Below, piece by piece: positions 5,964 through 11,772 of a stretch of DNA of 11,772 nucleotides (positions are counted from its first letter, which is position 1; each line of letters begins with the position of its first letter). Made by a program: the position numbers and the translations under genes. This DNA is from Candidatus Methanomethylophilaceae archaeon (lineage in GTDB: Archaea > Thermoplasmatota > Thermoplasmata > Methanomassiliicoccales > Methanomethylophilaceae), in contig JAFSYZ010000247.1 in the NCBI GenBank assembly GCA_017455785.1, positions 1-11,772 of the forward strand, read 5' to 3'. The notes beneath the pieces were generated by a model. It worked only from the letters and a program-made list of their open reading frames with translations, had not been told where the DNA came from and searched no databases.

Positions 5964-7409
5964 ATGAGCAAACAGGCACTGTGGTCCGGAAGGTTCGAGG
6001 AGGAGATGGACAACTCCACACTCGAGTTCACATCATCATTGGACATCGATACCATGCTGTCGTTCTATGACGTCATGGGATCCTTGGCCCATGTGAGGAT
6101 GCTGAAGAAATGCAACATCATCCCCTCCGAGGATGCGGACCGCATCATAGAGGGGCTGAAGACCATAGTGTCCGAGATGGAGGAGGGCACCTTCGAGATC
6201 GACGATTCCCTTGAGGACATCCATACGAACGTAGAGTTCAGACTGACCGACCTCATAGGTCCTGCCGGCGGTAAGTTGCACACCGGAAGAAGCAGGAACG
6301 ATCAGGTGGCCACGGATTTCAGGATGTACCTCAGGACCGCCGTCCTCGACGAGGTGTCCATGATCGACAAGCTGATTGATTCGCTCATAACCATCGCCAA
6401 GGACCACGGCGAGACGATAATGCCCGGATTCACACACATGCAGCATGCACAGCCGGTCACACTGGCACAGCATATGTTAGCATATGTGTTCAAGTTCTCC
6501 AGGGACGCCTCCCGTTTCCTTGATGCCTTCGACAGGATGAATCTCTGTCCGTTGGGCTCCGCCGCATTGGCCGGTACGACATACCCGATCGACAGGCAGA
6601 TGACCGCCAAGGCTCTGGGATTCGACGGACCGACCGAGAACTCCATGGATTCCGTATCGGACAGGGATTTCGTCACCGAACTCGCGTTCTGTGCATCACT
6701 TACCGCTAACCATCTGTCATCCATGGCGGAGGAGCTGGTACTGTGGTCCTCGCAGGAATTCGGTTTCATCGAGATGGATGACAGGTACACCACTGGATCG
6801 TCCATAATGCCCCAGAAGAAGAACCCCGACATCGCGGAACTGATAAGGGGAAGGACAGGGTCTGTCACAGGCAGTTTAGTTACGATGCTGATGCTCACCA
6901 AAGGGCTCCCGCTCTCATACAACAGGGACCTTCAGGAGGACAAGGCACCGCTGATGATGTCTTTGGAGACTCTGAGCTCCTGTCTCGAGATGATGTCCAA
7001 GCTTGTGGCGACTATGACAGTCAAGAAGGACAGGATGCTGAAGAGCGTGAAGTCCGGATTCATCAACGCTACGGATCTGGCGGATTACCTTGTGACCAAG
7101 GGCATGCCCTTCAGGGAGGCCCACGGAGTGGTAGGCTCGGCAGTTCGTTACTGCATAGAGAAGGGAAAGGACCTGGATTCGCTGACGCTCGAAGAGTTCA
7201 AGGGATTCTCTGATCTGATAGAGAACGACGTTTATCAGTTCATAGACGTGAAGAACTGTGTGGAAAGACGCATCTCAATGGGCGGTACTTCATCGACATC
7301 CACCGATTACCAGCTGATGACAGCCATACAGGGTTACATGGGAAGAGAGGAGACTGTCCGTCAGATGAACGATTTCCTCGAGTCCTGTTGGAACGAACTG
7401 TTGGAATGA
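5964..7409 (+). CDS. argH: Argininosuccinate lyase
   Basis: Splits argininosuccinate into arginine and fumarate, the last arginine step; it acts as a cytoplasmic tetramer in the fumarase/aspartase superfamily. The protein has 481 residues, within the usual range. Visible hallmarks are LWSGRFEEEMD at the N-terminus, HTGRSRNDQVATDFRM, THMQHAQPVTLAQH with the general acid-type His158, and the superfamily signature GSSIMPQKKNPD with the catalytic Ser280 in the flexible loop. ATG 5964 is chosen because GAAGTGATC, overlapping the argG stop, serves as ribosome binding site; an in-frame GTG at 5955 would overlap argG. It is co-transcribed with argG and closed by a hairpin at 7449-7472. Confidence 0.97.
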   Translation: MSKQALWSGRFEEEMDNSTLEFTSSLDIDTMLSFYDVMGSLAHVRMLKKCNIIPSEDADRIIEGLKTIVSEMEEGTFEIDDSLEDIHTNVEFRLTDLIGPAGGKLHTGRSRNDQVATDFRMYLRTAVLDEVSMIDKLIDSLITIAKDHGETIMPGFTHMQHAQPVTLAQHMLAYVFKFSRDASRFLDAFDRMNLCPLGSAALAGTTYPIDRQMTAKALGFDGPTENSMDSVSDRDFVTELAFCASLTANHLSSMAEELVLWSSQEFGFIEMDDRYTTGSSIMPQKKNPDIAELIRGRTGSVTGSLVTMLMLTKGLPLSYNRDLQEDKAPLMMSLETLSSCLEMMSKLVATMTVKKDRMLKSVKSGFINATDLADYLVTKGMPFREAHGVVGSAVRYCIEKGKDLDSLTLEEFKGFSDLIENDVYQFIDVKNCVERRISMGGTSSTSTDYQLMTAIQGYMGREETVRQMNDFLESCWNELLE

Positions 7410-7448
7410 ACGTTCGGTCGAAATTTAAAAGAGCCAGATAATATTTCT

Positions 7449-7482
7449 GGAGGTCATCGTTCGGTGACCTCCCCCTTTCCCC
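7449..7482 (+). terminator. Strong hairpin after argH, possible terminator
   Basis: GGAGGTCATC (7449-7458) pairs with GGTGACCTCC (7463-7472), with one G-U pair and a GTTC tetraloop, and is followed by CCCTTTCCCC. A terminator for the argGH mRNA is the simplest reading, although the tail is C-rich rather than a U run. See the finding on the TATA-like box just upstream. Confidence 0.5.
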
Positions 7483-7520
7483 ATTTAAATACTCTCATTC
7501 CGAATCGATACTTAGGTGAT
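7483..7520 (+). promoter_or_regulatory. Promoter and ribosome site of the small membrane protein gene
   Basis: ATTTAAATA (7483-7491) is a good archaeal TATA box predicting transcription from about 7513. AGGTGAT (7514-7520) then acts as Shine-Dalgarno eight bases (from AGG) before ATG 7525. Confidence 0.55.
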
Positions 7521-7524
7521 TGGG

Positions 7525-7839
7525 ATGGGAACAATTGTCTACCAGTACAGGAGCAGAATAGTCGAATTGGAGAATGAGTCCGAACAGAAGAGATCGAACG
7601 TGTACAGGATGAGGATCGCGATAGTGCTTTCCATGATCTCTGTGTTCATGTTGATCAACACGGATCTGTTCTCACAACTGAATGTATTGAACAAGATCAC
7701 GCTCACCATCGGTACTATACTGCTCGCGTGGGCCGGCTATGAGATCACGAAGAATGAACATGATGCACAGAGGATCAGGACGCTGTTCCTCACAGGTGCC
7801 GCGTTCCTGATAACATCGATGTTCGCGATGGCGATGTGA
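7525..7839 (+). CDS. Small membrane protein, three predicted helices, unknown function
   Basis: I do not recognise a family. The 104-residue protein begins with a charged, likely helical segment (residues about 4-30, YQYRSRIVELENESEQKRSNVYRMR). Three hydrophobic segments follow at about 31-49, 56-73 and 86-104, the last ending at the C-terminus. ATG 7525 is chosen over GTG 7516 because AGGTGAT precedes it at good spacing. The gene has its own TATA box. Its stop lies one base from the stop of the convergent gene 8212-7841. Codon use resembles its neighbours, supporting a real gene. A role in the membrane is all that can be inferred. Confidence 0.65.
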   Translation: MGTIVYQYRSRIVELENESEQKRSNVYRMRIAIVLSMISVFMLINTDLFSQLNVLNKITLTIGTILLAWAGYEITKNEHDAQRIRTLFLTGAAFLITSMFAMAM

Positions 7840-7840
7840 A

Positions 7841-8212
7841 TCAATCCGATTCGCTGTCGTCCCTAGATGTCTCGAAGCGGACCTTGGCCGTCGTAAGCAT
7901 CTCAGCGATGTTGTCACCGATGCGTTTGATCTCGTTGGATTTACCGACCACGGTCCTGATGTAGAATCCTTTTACATCTATGGGGAAGATGAGCCTGTAC
8001 TTCCCTTTCCTGTTGTATCCTTCGGGTTTCCTGTCAGCTTCAAGGTCGCTCATGTTCAGTTCGATGAACATCTCCCTGCTCTCCTCGTCCTCTGCGGACT
8101 GGAAGTGGTCGTTCTCCTTCAGTATGAGTTTCAGAATATCCGGGAACACGGGTGCCAGGTCCTTGTAGGATGACTTTCCCTTGAGAACGAAGTTGTAGCT
8201 GTAGGCTTTCAT
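7841..8212 (-). CDS. Conserved-looking protein of unknown function, 123 residues
   Basis: I do not recognise this protein. It is soluble with a mixed beta/alpha pattern: MKAYSYNFVLKGKSSYKDL at the start, a helix around FPDILKLILKEN, a central strand-rich part KGKYRLIFPIDVKGFYIRTVV, a helix SNEIKRIGDNIAEML and an acidic tail ending RDDSESD. No membrane segment or catalytic motif is visible. ATG 8212 is chosen because GGAGGT (8217-8222) lies just upstream at ideal spacing; an in-frame TTG at 8224 lies before that site. It is convergent with the small membrane protein and divergent from thiDN. A TATA-like TTAATAAA (8234-8241) precedes it but lies close to the ribosome site. Confidence 0.65.
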   Translation of the reverse strand: MKAYSYNFVLKGKSSYKDLAPVFPDILKLILKENDHFQSAEDEESREMFIELNMSDLEADRKPEGYNRKGKYRLIFPIDVKGFYIRTVVGKSNEIKRIGDNIAEMLTTAKVRFETSRDDSESD

Positions 8213-8248
8213 CGGTACCTCCAATGTCCACTTTTTATTAATTGTTTT

Positions 8249-8263
8249 TGGGTTTTGAACCCA
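8249..8263. repeat. Short inverted repeat between the divergent promoters
   Basis: TGGGTTTTGAACCCA has 6-base arms around a TTG centre. It sits upstream of the 8212-7841 gene and about 45 bases upstream of the thiDN TATA box, so it could be an operator for either. Chance is possible at this size. Confidence 0.25.
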
Positions 8264-8281
8264 TCAATGTTCCATCGTACT

Positions 8282-8295
8282 GGACATCATTGTCC
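8282..8295. promoter_or_regulatory. GGACA-TCAT-TGTCC inverted repeat upstream of thiDN
   Basis: Arms GGACA and TGTCC flank four bases and end 10 bases before the thiDN TATA box. The arms equal those at 4546-4558 near argG, where the spacer is three bases. An operator is plausible but unproven. Confidence 0.3.
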
Positions 8296-8305
8296 TTTCG
8301 ATTTG

Positions 8306-8313
8306 TATTTATA
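8306..8313 (+). promoter_or_regulatory. TATA box of thiDN
   Basis: TATTTATA is centred about 26 bases before ATG 8336, and no Shine-Dalgarno precedes that ATG, so the thiDN mRNA is probably leaderless. This leaves no room for a thiamine riboswitch. Confidence 0.6.
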
Positions 8314-8335
8314 GTGAATGAATATAGAGTAAATC

Positions 8336-9631
8336 ATGAGATGTGCTCTTACCATCGCAGGTTCCGATTCCATAGGCGGCGCCGGTATCCAGGCTGATAT
8401 AAAGGCCATGGGTTCCCTCGGTGTACACGCATGTGCAGTGGTAACTGCGGTAACGGCACAGAACACCACCGCGGTAGAACGTATCTATCCCATGCCGGTC
8501 GATATGGTACAGGATCAATTGGAGGCCGTCCTGAAGGATGTCGATATAAAGGCGATCAAGACAGGCATGCTGTACAGTGCTGAGATCGTCGAGACAGTTG
8601 CCGATGTCCTGGAGGATCATGAGATGCCTTTGATCATCGATCCCGTCATGGTGGCAGGTGTAGGCGATTCTTTAGCGACTAAGGACCTTGCAAGAGCGAT
8701 AAAGAGGGACCTGATGCCCCTATGCGAGTTGATAACCCCTAACAGACATGAGGCCGAGATCCTTGCAGGGATGCCCATAAGGACCGAGGACGATGCCACG
8801 TTGGCATGCGAGCTTATCGGTAAGGAAGGGTCATCCGTTCTGCTGAAAGGCGGGCATTTCACAGGAAAGAACGTCACCGACTACCTATACCTCTCATCCG
8901 AATTCACAAGGATGGAGTATCCTCGTCTTGAGAGGGCCGGTCACGGAGGAGGGTGTACGCTTTCCTCATTCATCACGGCCAACATGGCCAAGGGAATGGA
9001 CATCGTCAATGCTGTGATGAGGTCCAGGGAACTCATCCAGAAATCCATCGCTTCGATGTATGTGATCGGTGAAGGCGACAAGGTCGTCAACCCTATGGTC
9101 AAGACACAGGATGATTCCGTGAAGTTCGGCATATTGGATGCCATCGACACAGCCGCCGATCAGATCGTCGATATGCTGCCGCAGGACTACGTTCCGGCAT
9201 TGGGTACCAACATCGCTTATTCTCTTCCCAATCCAGCGGGACCCGAGGATATCGCTGCGATAGAGAACAGGATCACATTCCACAATGGTTCCCTGAGGAA
9301 GAACGGTAAGGCGAAATACGGTTCAGCGGAACATGCATCATACCTTCTGCTTTCAGTGATCAAGTTCAATCCTGAACTGAGATCGACGATGAACATTGAG
9401 TACTCAGAAGAGCTTAGGGACATCATAGAGGAAGTCGGCTTGGACATCCTCGATCTCGACCGCAAGAAGTACAAGGATCTCCGTTTGGGAGAGCTTACCA
9501 CAGCGACGGTGAAGGAGTACGGTTACGTACCGGACGTGTTCATAGACAGGGAATCAGGTAAGAAGAACAACATCAGGATCCTCGGAAAGAATCCCGATGA
9601 TGTGCTGTCGAAGTTAAGGCTGTTCCTCTGA
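8336..9631 (+). CDS. thiDN: ThiD-ThiN fusion: hydroxymethylpyrimidine kinase and thiamine-phosphate synthase
   Basis: Bifunctional thiamine enzyme of 431 residues. The N-terminal ribokinase-fold ThiD domain (about 1-250) phosphorylates HMP and HMP-phosphate. It shows [17 protein letters not shown] at the start, [15 protein letters not shown] with Lys171, and the anion-hole motif [10 protein letters not shown] with Cys207. The C-terminal ThiN domain (about 265-431) couples HMP-PP to thiazole phosphate, replacing ThiE in many archaea. It shows [20 protein letters not shown], Arg312 in ENRI and His333 in [11 protein letters not shown], then [20 protein letters not shown] and RILGKNP. The segment after DLDRKKYKD departs from the EGSTMEWG-like form I recall in other ThiN proteins. 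The mRNA is probably leaderless. The 3' end overlaps convergent cbiL by 18 bases. Confidence 0.93.
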   Translation: MRCALTIAGSDSIGGAGIQADIKAMGSLGVHACAVVTAVTAQNTTAVERIYPMPVDMVQDQLEAVLKDVDIKAIKTGMLYSAEIVETVADVLEDHEMPLIIDPVMVAGVGDSLATKDLARAIKRDLMPLCELITPNRHEAEILAGMPIRTEDDATLACELIGKEGSSVLLKGGHFTGKNVTDYLYLSSEFTRMEYPRLERAGHGGGCTLSSFITANMAKGMDIVNAVMRSRELIQKSIASMYVIGEGDKVVNPMVKTQDDSVKFGILDAIDTAADQIVDMLPQDYVPALGTNIAYSLPNPAGPEDIAAIENRITFHNGSLRKNGKAKYGSAEHASYLLLSVIKFNPELRSTMNIEYSEELRDIIEEVGLDILDLDRKKYKDLRLGELTTATVKEYGYVPDVFIDRESGKKNNIRILGKNPDDVLSKLRLFL

Positions 9632-10327
9632 TACCTTATTGATGATCACTGTGGTGAAGTAGCCGTATTCGCGTTCGGTATCCAACGGTCCGATGTATTC
9701 CCCGTCCATACCGACGTTGCTGATCACTGTCGCTCTGTCCAACGGGATGTGATTCTCGCCCATTATGCCTGCGATCAGAGGTACATTCCTTCCTGACTTC
9801 ATGATCACGATGTTATCGAACGAGCCTATTGCATCATACAGTCTGTCCTTGTCTCCGATGGAAGGTAGGATGACAAGATTCTCCATTCCCAATACTAAAG
9901 GTATGCCTGCCTGTGCCGCACCTGCGGAGAATGACGATATCCCAGGTACGACGATGACATCGTATCCTTTCTGCTTGATGTATGTCTGCATATAGAAGAA
10001 CGTACTGTAGATGGACACATCTCCCAATGTGACGAATACTACATCTTTGCCGTCCTTCAGCATCTCGATTATCTCATCGGATGCCCTCCTTCCATATTCC
10101 CAAAAGCTCTCTGTGGCTTTGGACATAGCGAATATCGGTCTGAGGATGTTCTTATCCTTCAGGTCGACTGCACCCTCGACTATCTTTAGAGCAACACTCT
10201 CATCATCTTCGGATTTCCTGGGGGCGAAGATGATGTCGCATTCCCTTATGATCCTGACTGCCTTGAGTGTGAGCAGTTCCGAGTCTCCCGGACCAACCCC
10301 TATTCCGTACAACCTTCCATTGGACAT
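9614..10327 (-). CDS. cbiL: Cobalt-factor-II / precorrin-2 C20-methyltransferase
   Basis: SAM-dependent methyltransferase of corrin (vitamin B12) synthesis that adds the C20 methyl group to factor II or precorrin-2. In a methanogen this serves the corrinoid proteins of methyl transfer. The protein has 237 residues, normal for the family. Landmarks are LYGIGVGPGDSELLTLKAVRII at residues 6-27 (glycine-rich SAM site), DIIFAPRK, VTLGDVSIYSTF around 100-110, and VVPGISSFSAGAAQAGIPL around 126-144. The oxygen-independent (CbiL) assignment over aerobic CobI is inferred from the organism. It stands alone here, without other cbi genes. ATG 10327 is the likely start, with TTG 10336 in frame and right at the predicted transcription start. 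Confidence 0.92.
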   Translation of the reverse strand: MSNGRLYGIGVGPGDSELLTLKAVRIIRECDIIFAPRKSEDDESVALKIVEGAVDLKDKNILRPIFAMSKATESFWEYGRRASDEIIEMLKDGKDVVFVTLGDVSIYSTFFYMQTYIKQKGYDVIVVPGISSFSAGAAQAGIPLVLGMENLVILPSIGDKDRLYDAIGSFDNIVIMKSGRNVPLIAGIMGENHIPLDRATVISNVGMDGEYIGPLDTEREYGYFTTVIINKVSEEQP

Positions 10328-10356
10328 AGTATCCAATCTTTAGGAATGAATAATCT

Positions 10357-10366
10357 GTTTAATAAC
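10357..10366 (-). promoter_or_regulatory. TATA promoter of cbiL
   Basis: On the minus strand GTTATTAAAC predicts a transcription start near 10336, leaving at most a 9-base leader before ATG 10327. The box overlaps one arm (AATAACAT, 10361-10368) of an 8-base inverted repeat whose partner is ATGTTATT at 10405-10412. Confidence 0.45.
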
Positions 10367-10436
10367 ATATTGAGAGGTCAGTGGCAGCCCTTTACAATTC
10401 GTACATGTTATTGAAAGTGTGACAGAATTCGATAGC

Positions 10437-10460
10437 ATTCATCAATGAATCTACATTGAT
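10437..10460. repeat. Overlapping inverted repeats upstream of cbiL
   Basis: ATTCAT-CA-ATGAAT (10437-10450) overlaps ATCAATG-AATCTA-CATTGAT (10441-10460). The two structures are mutually exclusive if they fold in RNA. They lie between the FKBP gene terminator and the cbiL promoter. Function unknown. Confidence 0.35.
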
Positions 10461-10471
10461 CGTGCTGACAA

Positions 10472-10501
10472 TGAAGAAAAAGACAGGGGGGCAAGCCCCC
10501 T
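10472..10501 (-). terminator. Intrinsic terminator of the FKBP gene
   Basis: In minus-strand sense, AGGGGG pairs with CCCCCT (10501-10496 with 10490-10485) around a five-base loop and is followed by TGTCTTTTTCTTC. It lies 12 bases after the FKBP stop codon. Confidence 0.7.
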
Positions 10502-10513
10502 ATTGTTTATTTC

Positions 10514-11587
10514 TTAACTGCTCTTCTCGACGTACCTGAGGACTGTGATGGTGAAGTACAGGTCTTCACCCGTCTTCTCATCGGTCGTCTTGTAGTACAT
10601 GACATTACCTGTTTGGTTGAGTTCGAGGTAGACGGTTGCATCATCGATGTATGCCTTGAGCATATGGACGTCGTCATCGTGTGCCTGAGCGCTCATAACG
10701 TTGTATGAGAACGTTATGGAGTCTCCAGAGATCTCTTCGACATCGATCTCGATGTACTTGTTCATGTAGTACGTTTCCGACTCATCCACGAGGTATGTGA
10801 CGGTGACCGAGCCGTTCGGGTTCGTAATCACACTTGCACCGAAACCATAGGGCGAGGACTTGACATCTTCGCTGTATGTGGTCATTGCAGGCACAGGCAT
10901 GGCTCCGCTGCCGTTGGCGGGAGCATCGATTCCGAAAGCCTCCTTGAACGCGTCTGCGGTTGCGTAGGTGTACGTCATGCTGATCGTGTATGAATCAAGC
11001 AGTTCGTGTTTCTCTGAGGGAGAGAGCGCACCGTAAGCATCGGCTGCAGGGATCATGACCGTCGTTGTCTCTCCGGGACGGAGTCCGATGACTGCATTCT
11101 GGAATTTCTTGAGTAACGATGTGCTCTTTCCGACTTCGAATGTCAATGTGTTGAATCCGGGGTTGTACTCGTAACTGGTTGGTACTTCGGAGTTCAGTGT
11201 GGAGATCGAAGTATCGAATATGACTGCTCCGTTGTGAGGTTTGCTCTCATCGTAGAACGCGTAGTAGCAGCCGATGTAGTCGACTTCGATGTTGTCACCG
11301 AATTCCACCTTCGGTTCGGTGTGGTCCGCTATCGTGTTGCTGTACACCGTGTTACCGATGACGACAACGCATGCGAGCATGAGGACTATGGCACTAACCG
11401 CCAAGATGGGATCGACACCGCGCTTCTTCGTGGATGAAGAAGCGGCCATTGCATTGGCTTTCGCCATGATGCCGTCAGATTTGGCTGACTTGGCCTTCTT
11501 GTCCTCTGTCTTGACCTCTTCGAATTCCTCTTCCTGGAAATCGTCGAGCTCTTCGACATCTTTTGATTTCTTCGATTTCTCGAACAT
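10514..11587 (-). CDS. Membrane-anchored FKBP-type peptidyl-prolyl isomerase with large insert
   Basis: A 357-residue protein that probably assists folding outside the membrane. Residues 1-57 are highly charged (acid-rich ELDDFQEEEFEEV, then lysine-rich) and likely cytoplasmic. A single membrane anchor spans about 59-79 (DPILAVSAIVLMLACVVVIGNTVY). The FKBP domain begins near 97: GDNIEVDYIGCYY, AVIFDTS, LTFEVGKSTSLLKKFQNAVIGLRPGETTTVMIPAADAYG (148-186). The expected last FKBP strand appears only at 342-352 (DLYFTITVLRY). The intervening 150 or so residues sit where SlyD-type proteins carry their much smaller chaperone insert; the insert is strand-rich. ATG 11587 has no Shine-Dalgarno and a TATA box implying a leader of about eight bases. 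The fold is likely; isomerase activity is unproven. Confidence 0.82.
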   Translation of the reverse strand: MFEKSKKSKDVEELDDFQEEEFEEVKTEDKKAKSAKSDGIMAKANAMAASSSTKKRGVDPILAVSAIVLMLACVVVIGNTVYSNTIADHTEPKVEFGDNIEVDYIGCYYAFYDESKPHNGAVIFDTSISTLNSEVPTSYEYNPGFNTLTFEVGKSTSLLKKFQNAVIGLRPGETTTVMIPAADAYGALSPSEKHELLDSYTISMTYTYATADAFKEAFGIDAPANGSGAMPVPAMTTYSEDVKSSPYGFGASVITNPNGSVTVTYLVDESETYYMNKYIEIDVEEISGDSITFSYNVMSAQAHDDDVHMLKAYIDDATVYLELNQTGNVMYYKTTDEKTGEDLYFTITVLRYVEKSS

Positions 11588-11616
11588 TGTAACTGGGAGG
11601 CCTTATGTCTGTCCTT

Positions 11617-11624
11617 TATTAAAA
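11617..11624 (-). promoter_or_regulatory. TATA box of the FKBP gene
   Basis: On the minus strand TTTTAATA is centred about 33 bases before ATG 11587, predicting a leader of seven or eight bases. A second AT-rich stretch around 11637-11651 could give a longer leader but overlaps the tail of the upstream terminator. Confidence 0.4.
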
Positions 11625-11640
11625 GATATCCCTTTATTAT

Positions 11641-11673
11641 AATATATAAAAGAACAGGCCCTTAAGGGCCTGT
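11641..11673 (-). terminator. Intrinsic terminator of the upstream tRNA synthetase gene
   Basis: ACAGGCCC pairs with GGGCCTGT around TTAA, a perfect 20-base palindrome at 11654-11673. In minus-strand sense it is followed by TCTTTTATATATT. It lies nine bases after the stop codon at 11683. Confidence 0.75.
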
Positions 11674-11682
11674 CGTTTAGAA

Positions 11683-11772
11683 TCATTCTTTGCCCTTGGA
11701 AGCGATCTCGGCGAGTACATTCTTGATGAACTCTTCCGTCTTGACCGCACCAAGATCGCCCTTGTCCCTGGA
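11683..11772 (-). CDS. thrS: C-terminal end of probable threonyl-tRNA synthetase
   Basis: Only the last 29 codons and the TGA stop are in the window. The visible residues, SRDKGDLGAVKTEEFIKNV then LAEIASKGKE, match the end of the anticodon-binding domain of class II synthetases. The R-x-x-G-D-L-G-x-x-x-x-x-E-F-I pattern is the one I associate with threonyl-tRNA synthetase (compare RGKDLGSMDVNEVIEKL in E. coli). Other class IIa synthetases are possible from so short a piece. The gene is closed by a clear hairpin terminator. Confidence 0.5.
   Translation of the reverse strand, partial: SRDKGDLGAVKTEEFIKNVLAEIASKGKE

Noticed and set aside
6302..6922. Minus-strand frame of 206 codons within argH
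   Set aside because: Serine-rich antisense shadow of the conserved lyase core, including its MPQKKNPD region.
8213..8335. Thiamine (TPP) riboswitch upstream of thiDN
   Set aside because: The TATA box lies about 26 bases before the start codon, leaving no leader, and no THI-box-like conserved segments are visible.
10328..10513. Cobalamin riboswitch upstream of cbiL
   Set aside because: No B12-box-like core is visible and the predicted leader is at most about nine bases; this class is essentially bacterial.

Overview
The window looks like chromosomal core and accessory DNA of a Thermoplasmata-type archaeon, most likely a host-associated Methanomassiliicoccales methanogen. This is inferred from gene content and signals, not from a marker gene. 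Archaeal traits are a ThiD-ThiN fusion, a membrane-anchored FKBP-type isomerase, an archaeal HTH/ACT protein, TATA boxes placed about 26 bases upstream of several start codons (leaderless mRNAs), and Shine-Dalgarno motifs before other genes. Base composition is roughly balanced.

Layout. Positions 1-308 (minus) hold the N-terminal part of an EamA/DMT transporter. A divergent promoter region leads right into citrate synthase (478-1824) and a Bcr/CflA-like MFS efflux pump (1829-3010). These converge, sharing a CTAG, with a two-gene minus-strand unit: an HTH/ACT amino-acid-sensing-type protein (4472-3789) coupled by an ATGA overlap to a YqaJ/lambda-exonuclease-fold nuclease (3792-3007). The ACT gene is divergent from the argG-argH operon (4711-7409), which completes arginine synthesis from citrulline and aspartate. 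The 238-base divergent intergenic region carries a cluster of GATATC-centred palindromes that look like operators.

After argH there is a strong hairpin, then a small three-helix membrane protein (7525-7839) convergent with an unrecognised 123-residue protein (8212-7841). Next come thiDN (8336-9631; HMP kinase plus thiamine-phosphate synthase), overlapping tail to tail with cbiL/cobI (10327-9614; cobalt-factor-II/precorrin-2 C20-methyltransferase), then a signal-anchored FKBP protein with a large insert (11587-10514), and the last 29 residues of a probable threonyl-tRNA synthetase (11772-11683). Two hairpin terminators serve the last two minus-strand genes.

The most interesting region is 3789-4710. 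A ligand-binding-type ACT protein with a predicted DNA-binding-like N-terminal domain lies divergent from argGH across repeated palindromes and is co-transcribed with an orphan nuclease. I saw no tRNA, rRNA, CRISPR array, insertion sequence or prophage structure. No gene-free stretch exceeds 300 bases; the longest is the 238 bases at 4473-4710.
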